Shown: in pieces, positions 63,200 to 64,000 of the stretch
How positions within the stretch are numbered: the stretch's first letter is position 1
Layout of the letters: each line of letters opens with the position of its first letter
Origin: Phascolomyces articulosus
Lineage: Eukaryota; Mucoromycota; Mucoromycetes; Mucorales; Lichtheimiaceae
Assembly (NCBI GenBank): GCA_025677815.1
Contig: JAIXMP010000003.1
Location: forward strand, 868,001 to 932,000
Direction: 5' to 3'
Length of the DNA: 64,000 bases
Notes under the pieces: model-generated
The model's database searches: none
What the model was told of the DNA's origin: nothing
The model's input: the letters and a program-made list of their open reading frames with translations, nothing else
Translations under genes and position numbers: made by a program

Positions 63200-64000
63200 A
63201 TGCGGATTTGTTATTACGAGTTGCTCAGCGTTGAACGTACAGCAACCGATTTAGAACTTAAAAAAGCTTATAGAAGACAAGCATTAATATGGCATCCAGG
63301 TAAGAAATTAACTTTCGTTTAGCGATTCTCCCGCTTTTTTTTTTCTCTGGGAAAATTCATGAATATATAATAATACTTTTTTTTTTTTTTGAAAAACCTT
63401 GACAGATAAAAATGGCGATCGAGTACAAGAAGCAACTGAACGTTTTGCAATGATTCAAGAAGCTTATGAGGTACTTTCTGATCCACATGAACGAACATGG
63501 TGAGTGTCAATGAATCATACTCTCAAAGAATCCCGATCTTTTTTTTAAGAAAAACAAACTGACAACAAAATGGATACATAGGTACGATGGTCATAGAGAT
63601 TCAATCCTACGTGGTGACGATATTGCAGCTCATAAGGATAGCAGTGCAGGCACGACATCTGAAGATTTAATGCGATATTTCAGCATGTCCGAGGTTCGAG
63701 GGTTTGGTGATGATGACAAGGTATTATATAAGGGCAACATAGATGGACGAACAAACAAATGAATGAACGTGTCAAATAATGATATAAACTTAATATCCAT
63801 AATATATGAATAGGGCTATTTTTCTGTATATCGTAAACTTTTTGAAAAACTTTGTGATGAAGAAGAAAGTGCTTATAACTGTGATCCACCCGACGATGGC
63901 GAAATGTTTACACGATACCCTATGTTTGGTAATTCAAAGACACATTTTGCTGATAATGATGGATACCGTGGTTACGGTGCTTATGCACGAGATTTTTATG
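63200..64000 (+). CDS. JJJ1: J-domain protein Jjj1/DNAJC21 (partial, runs off the right edge)
   Basis: The 5' part of the gene is present in at least four exons. The J domain starts at once: [20 protein letters not shown], then [12 protein letters not shown], where the HPD triplet is split by an intron after the G of Asp, and [21 protein letters not shown]. It continues with the family-specific [23 protein letters not shown] and [18 protein letters not shown]. Jjj1 works with Hsp70 (Ssa) on late cytoplasmic 60S ribosome maturation, recycling Arx1. The zinc-finger C-terminus lies beyond the window. Confidence 0.93.

Overview
The window is nuclear DNA of a filamentous fungus. It is AT-rich, its genes are broken by many short GT-AG introns (roughly 50-330 bases), and intergenic DNA is full of A/T homopolymers and microsatellites. 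Gene content (cytochrome b5-acyl-CoA dehydrogenase fusion, a NELF-C/D homologue, Kre9/Knh1-like GPI protein, Sec20, Pho84, RuvB-like 2, Ubc12, Jjj1) suggests an early-diverging fungus, most likely Mucoromycota/Mucorales. No database was searched; identities rest on family motifs recalled from knowledge, and splice sites were placed by hand.

Layout. 1-2.0 kb: no supported gene. 2.0-9.1 kb: three minus-strand genes (b5-acyl-CoA dehydrogenase, mpaB/DUF2236 oxygenase-like, SNARE Sec20). 9.1-16.1 kb: gene-poor, with a two-domain fasciclin GPI protein, a broken inverted fragment of a flavin monooxygenase gene, and low-complexity DNA. 16.1-20.3 kb: minus-strand mitochondrial block (cytochrome oxidase zinc subunit; rhodanese-MBL persulfide dioxygenase-like enzyme) with two small unrecognised proteins between. 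20.7-23.6 kb: Pho84-type phosphate transporter. 24.8-28.9 kb: a GH35 beta-galactosidase, complete except for two in-frame stop codons. 30.9-35.1 kb: tandem pair of FMO-like flavoenzymes. 35.7-38.2 kb: small orphan gene and Kre9-like protein. 38.3-44.6 kb: RuvB-like 2, an orphan nuclear coiled-coil protein with a SUMO-interacting-like motif, and the divergent NEDD8 E2 Ubc12. 45.4-56.1 kb: ankyrin-anillin-PH protein, a GT8-like/GT64 double glycosyltransferase, and NELF-C/D. 56-60 kb: degraded F-box relic and repeats. 60.2-64 kb: TPR/F-box/LRR protein and the start of Jjj1/DNAJC21.

No single new multi-gene system stands out; neighbouring genes are functionally mixed, as expected of a fungal chromosome. 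The most notable items are NELF-C/D in a fungus, the glycosyltransferase whose GT8 half has lost its DxD while GT64 keeps it, the two-stop beta-galactosidase, the KDEL-ended Sec20, the rhodanese-first persulfide enzyme, two genes whose first coding exon is only the ATG, and the orphan SIM/coiled-coil protein sharing a promoter region with Ubc12.
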